A DNA stretch of 64,000 nucleotides from Thermospira aquatica. GTDB lineage: Bacteria > Spirochaetota > Brevinematia > Brevinematales > Thermospiraceae. Position numbers and translations under genes: made by a program. Below the pieces are notes generated by a model, which did no database searches, was not told the origin of the DNA, and was given only the letters and a program-made list of their open reading frames with translations. The DNA lies in contig NZ_CP073355.1 of the NCBI RefSeq assembly GCF_023525255.1, positions 868,001-932,000 on the forward strand. The letters run 5' to 3'. Shown here in pieces: positions 61,662 to 64,000 of the stretch (its first letter is position 1; every line of letters starts with the position of its first letter).

Positions 61662-62794
61662 ACAAGGAAAAATTCGAGGCTGTTGAGGTGCGCTTTCTTA
61701 AGCCAGGGACAGTTCTCTCAGGTATTCTCTATGATGAAGAGGGTACTATGCTCTGGCCAGCCCGGAAGCTTTTAACCGATGCCTTTATCTCCAAACTCAA
61801 GGTCAAAGGTATCGAAACCGTTTACTATGCCCCTCCAAAATGGAAACAAGCCCCGCAAAAAACCCCCATGTTTACCGAGGCATCGCTGGGGTTTGCTCAA
61901 ACAGCCTTTGATGAGATTGTGACAGAGATCCGATATGGCAAGCTCCCTGATACCAATAGAGCACGTGAAGCGATTAACCGCTTCTTCAGTGAGATGGAAG
62001 CCCGTCCCAATGGATTTTTGAACCTCCTGGTTCTCAAAGATTACGATAGTTATACTTACCAGCATTCTATCAATGTCGGTATTCTTTCCATGTTTCTGAC
62101 TAAAAAATTGGGTTTCAATACTTTCTTTATCAAAGAAGTTGGAGTAGGGGGATTTCTCCATGATATTGGGAAAATCAAAATCCCCATAGCTATCCTTAAC
62201 AAACATGACAACCTTACCGAAGAAGAATTTCGTATCATGAAATACCATCCTATTTATGGATTTAATATCGCCAAAAACGACCCTTCGCTGAGTTCTTATA
62301 TCAAAAAGATGATTCTCTTCCACCATGAAAAGTGGGATGGGAGTGGGTATCCCCTGAAACTCAAGGGTGATGCGATCGGCAATTTTGCAAGTATTGTTTC
62401 TGTTTGTGATGTCTTTGACGCGCTTACCACTGAACGCGCCTATAAAAAACCGTATACGGTCAATGAAGCCCTCATCTATATCATGCGTAATACAGGAAAC
62501 CATTTTTCACCGTATGTTTCCCAGAGGTTTATCAATGAAATGTCCAAAATGTATGACCTCGGGTCGTTCTATCCTGTGGGGGCTTTTGTTCATTTGAGTA
62601 CAGGTGAGATAGCTTATATTACTGAAAAAAAAGAAGAATACACCCTCCGTCCTACTGTGGCTGTTGTGGTAAATCATAAAGGTGTCCCTATGCGTACTCC
62701 TCTCCAGGTCGATCTTCAGAGGGATGTGGACAGACACATTGTCAAAACGATAGATGATCCGGATGAGATTGAGCGGCTTTCCCTTCTCTTATAA
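61655..62794 (+). CDS. HD-GYP domain protein
   Basis: The 379-residue protein has an N-terminal region of about 120 residues (VEVRFLKPGTVLSGILYDEE), a DUF3391-like or PilZ-like lead-in. The HD-GYP domain has HSINVGILSMFLTKKLGF, FLHDIGKIKIPIAILNK, HPIYGFNIAK, HHEKWDGSGYPLKLKGDAIG and ASIVSVCDVFDALTTERAYK. Such proteins hydrolyse cyclic di-GMP. All HD and GYP residues are present, so it should be active. The next gene encodes a lone receiver. Confidence 0.92.
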   Translation: MLDKEKFEAVEVRFLKPGTVLSGILYDEEGTMLWPARKLLTDAFISKLKVKGIETVYYAPPKWKQAPQKTPMFTEASLGFAQTAFDEIVTEIRYGKLPDTNRAREAINRFFSEMEARPNGFLNLLVLKDYDSYTYQHSINVGILSMFLTKKLGFNTFFIKEVGVGGFLHDIGKIKIPIAILNKHDNLTEEEFRIMKYHPIYGFNIAKNDPSLSSYIKKMILFHHEKWDGSGYPLKLKGDAIGNFASIVSVCDVFDALTTERAYKKPYTVNEALIYIMRNTGNHFSPYVSQRFINEMSKMYDLGSFYPVGAFVHLSTGEIAYITEKKEEYTLRPTVAVVVNHKGVPMRTPLQVDLQRDVDRHIVKTIDDPDEIERLSLLL

Positions 62795-62811
62795 AAAACA
62801 AGGAGGATATC

Positions 62812-63192
62812 ATGGAGGACAAAATTCCTCTCAAGGTGCTTTTTGCTGAGGATGACAGTATCACAAGGTTGGAGGTGTCTAAGTTTCTGGAAAACAAGGT
62901 GGAAAAGCTCACCGTAGCTCAGAATGGCCAGGAGGGGCTTCGTCTTTACCAAAAAGAGCCAGCAGATGTGGTGATTACGGATATACGGATGCCTATTATG
63001 AATGGACTGGATATGGTGCGGGCTATTAAGGGTTTTAAAAAGCCCAAAGCCGTTATCGTGACCACAGCGTATAATGAAACAGACTTGCTTATTGAGTGCA
63101 TTGATCTGGGAGTGAACAAGTTTCTTCTTAAACCCCTGGTACTTCACAAGCTTGAAGCTATTCTTCGGGATATTGCCAAGGGAGAAGAATAG
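62812..63192 (+). CDS. CheY-like response regulator
   Basis: A stand-alone receiver of 126 residues: LKVLFAEDDSITRLEVSKFL, phospho-acceptor Asp in VVITDIRMPIMNGLDMVRAI, Thr in VIVTTAYNETD, and the Lys in KFLLKPLVLHKL. RBS AAGGAGGATATC precedes the ATG. It follows the HD-GYP gene by 17 bases, so it could control it or a hybrid kinase elsewhere. Confidence 0.93.
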   Translation: MEDKIPLKVLFAEDDSITRLEVSKFLENKVEKLTVAQNGQEGLRLYQKEPADVVITDIRMPIMNGLDMVRAIKGFKKPKAVIVTTAYNETDLLIECIDLGVNKFLLKPLVLHKLEAILRDIAKGEE

Positions 63193-63193
63193 C

Positions 63194-63916
63194 ATGAACG
63201 TGAAAAAATATTTCCCTTTTGTTGCTTTTTTCCTTGTCGGTTTTGTGGGAGGTTTTTTTCTGGGGATGGCTCAAAACCCTGTGACGAGTGCTATTCGAAA
63301 AGCTGAAAAGCTCGCCGCAAGTCAAAAACTCGAGGATAAGAAAAACGCTCTCGAGTCTCTCTCCCAGCAAAAGGAGCTCATACGACTTGCTACGATTAAT
63401 GCCAGGATAGAAAATGCCCGCAAGCTTGTGGCTTTTTCGCTGGCAGATAGACTCATCGTGCAGCGAATGTGGTTTGAAGCGGCTCGTTATCTTGAGATAG
63501 CCCAGGACATTACCCCGGCAAGTGCGGCGGTTGCCTACCGTCAGGGATTGGTGTATTATAATCTTGCTTTTGCGGCGACAAATCTCTCCATGCAGGATGC
63601 CTACCTCAAGAAAGCAGATGAGCGTCTCAGGTTTGTTCTCAAGCAGGAACCCGAGAATCCGGATGCCCTTTATCTTCTTGCTCTTATGGCTCTTCAGCGA
63701 AAAGATGCCAGAGAGGCTTATCAGTACCTTTCGATTGCTTACAAGGTGAATCCAAAGAATGTGGATATCCTTTTTGCTTTAGCACGTGTTTACTATGAAT
63801 TGGGAGACTATGAACAGGCAAAAAAGGTGTATGGTAAACTTCAGAGTATTTTGCCTAAAAATGATAGCCGATGGGATACTGTTGAAAAGAATCTTCAGCT
63901 TCTCCAGCAGAGGTGA
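63194..63916 (+). CDS. Membrane-anchored TPR protein
   Basis: From ATG 63194 (after AAGGGAGAAGAATAGC) the product is 240 residues; the in-frame ATG at 63152 lies inside the receiver gene and is rejected. One N-terminal helix (FPFVAFFLVGFVGGFFLGMA) is followed by TPR units (WFEAARYLEIAQDITPASAA; PENPDALYLLALMALQRKDA; PKNVDILFALARVYYELGDY). Function unknown; an assembly or scaffold role is likely. Confidence 0.8.
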   Translation: MNVKKYFPFVAFFLVGFVGGFFLGMAQNPVTSAIRKAEKLAASQKLEDKKNALESLSQQKELIRLATINARIENARKLVAFSLADRLIVQRMWFEAARYLEIAQDITPASAAVAYRQGLVYYNLAFAATNLSMQDAYLKKADERLRFVLKQEPENPDALYLLALMALQRKDAREAYQYLSIAYKVNPKNVDILFALARVYYELGDYEQAKKVYGKLQSILPKNDSRWDTVEKNLQLLQQR

Positions 63917-63934
63917 TAGGGAGTATTGCTCTTT

Positions 63935-64000
63935 ATGAGTGATAATCTGCTTTTATATGCAGCGCTGAGTAGTAATGAGACGATAGGTCCCAAGCGTTTT
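63935..64000 (+). CDS. Start of a probable DprA, 3' partial
   Basis: Twenty-two residues are visible: MSDNLLLYAALSSNETIGPK then RF. The pattern LxxALSS...IGPKRF fits the N-terminus of DprA/Smf DNA-processing proteins. GGGAG lies about 12 bases upstream. It cannot be confirmed because it runs off the window. Confidence 0.5.
   Translation, partial: MSDNLLLYAALSSNETIGPKRF

Overview
Organism. The window reads as the chromosome of a diderm bacterium, most likely a spirochaete (inference, not proven). Pointers are outer-membrane beta-barrels, lipoproteins and a LolA-like carrier, two sigma-54 activators, an MGDG/diglucosyl-lipid type glycosyltransferase, a short SMC, an HD-GYP protein and many TPR proteins. 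Coding is dense, with stop/start overlaps of 1-10 bases and strong TTGACA-N17-TATAAT type promoters. About 20 percent of the window is accessory: insertion sequences, repeats and decayed genes.

Region 1-10.2 kb is one plus-strand run of ten tightly packed genes. The first part is an export module: beta-barrel, LolD/MacB-like ATPase, TPR lipoprotein, FtsX-type permease, LolA-like protein. The second is a TOMM-type peptide-modifying module: E1-like RRE protein, YcaO cyclodehydratase and SagB-like dehydrogenase, followed by a possible GNAT-like protein and a gluzincin-TPR protein. No precursor peptide is visible. This is my best candidate for an undescribed system.

Region 10.2-20.8 kb is accessory. 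It holds a GC-rich, strongly palindromic stretch that could be a structured RNA, a glycan-binding-type secreted protein, and a large coiled-coil/YkuD-like protein split by an in-frame TAG. It also holds two copies of a DDE insertion sequence with an IS1202-like element between them, and an array of about 25 copies of a 19-bp motif with a period near 36 bp. A second small cluster of the same motif lies at 42.3-42.6 kb.

Region 20.8-46.4 kb is mostly housekeeping: a decayed lipoprotein gene, smc, a PHP phosphatase, a DUF4015-type hydrolase, an ECF sigma/FecR-propeller pair and tRNA-Thr(CGT). These are followed by hemW, a lipid glycosyltransferase, galT and an Rrf2-cysK-metY-ThiS-ThiF sulfur operon. 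Then come a CPBP protease, an HhH/beta-barrel protein, an OmpR regulator, a DUF58 protein, and an ArsR-controlled thioredoxin/permease/CcdA/TlpA operon with one broken permease.

Region 46.4-64 kb holds an intact IS256-type element, two more decayed DDE IS copies, an HPr/NtrY-like/NtrC-like/queH operon, rsmE, hisIE and a second NtrC-like regulator. It ends with valS, dcd, an HD-GYP protein, a CheY-like protein, a TPR protein and the start of a probable dprA. The DDE IS has inserted exactly 5 bp upstream of the -35 box of three different promoters. The target duplications of copies B and D look exchanged, which suggests an inversion of about 37 kb between them.
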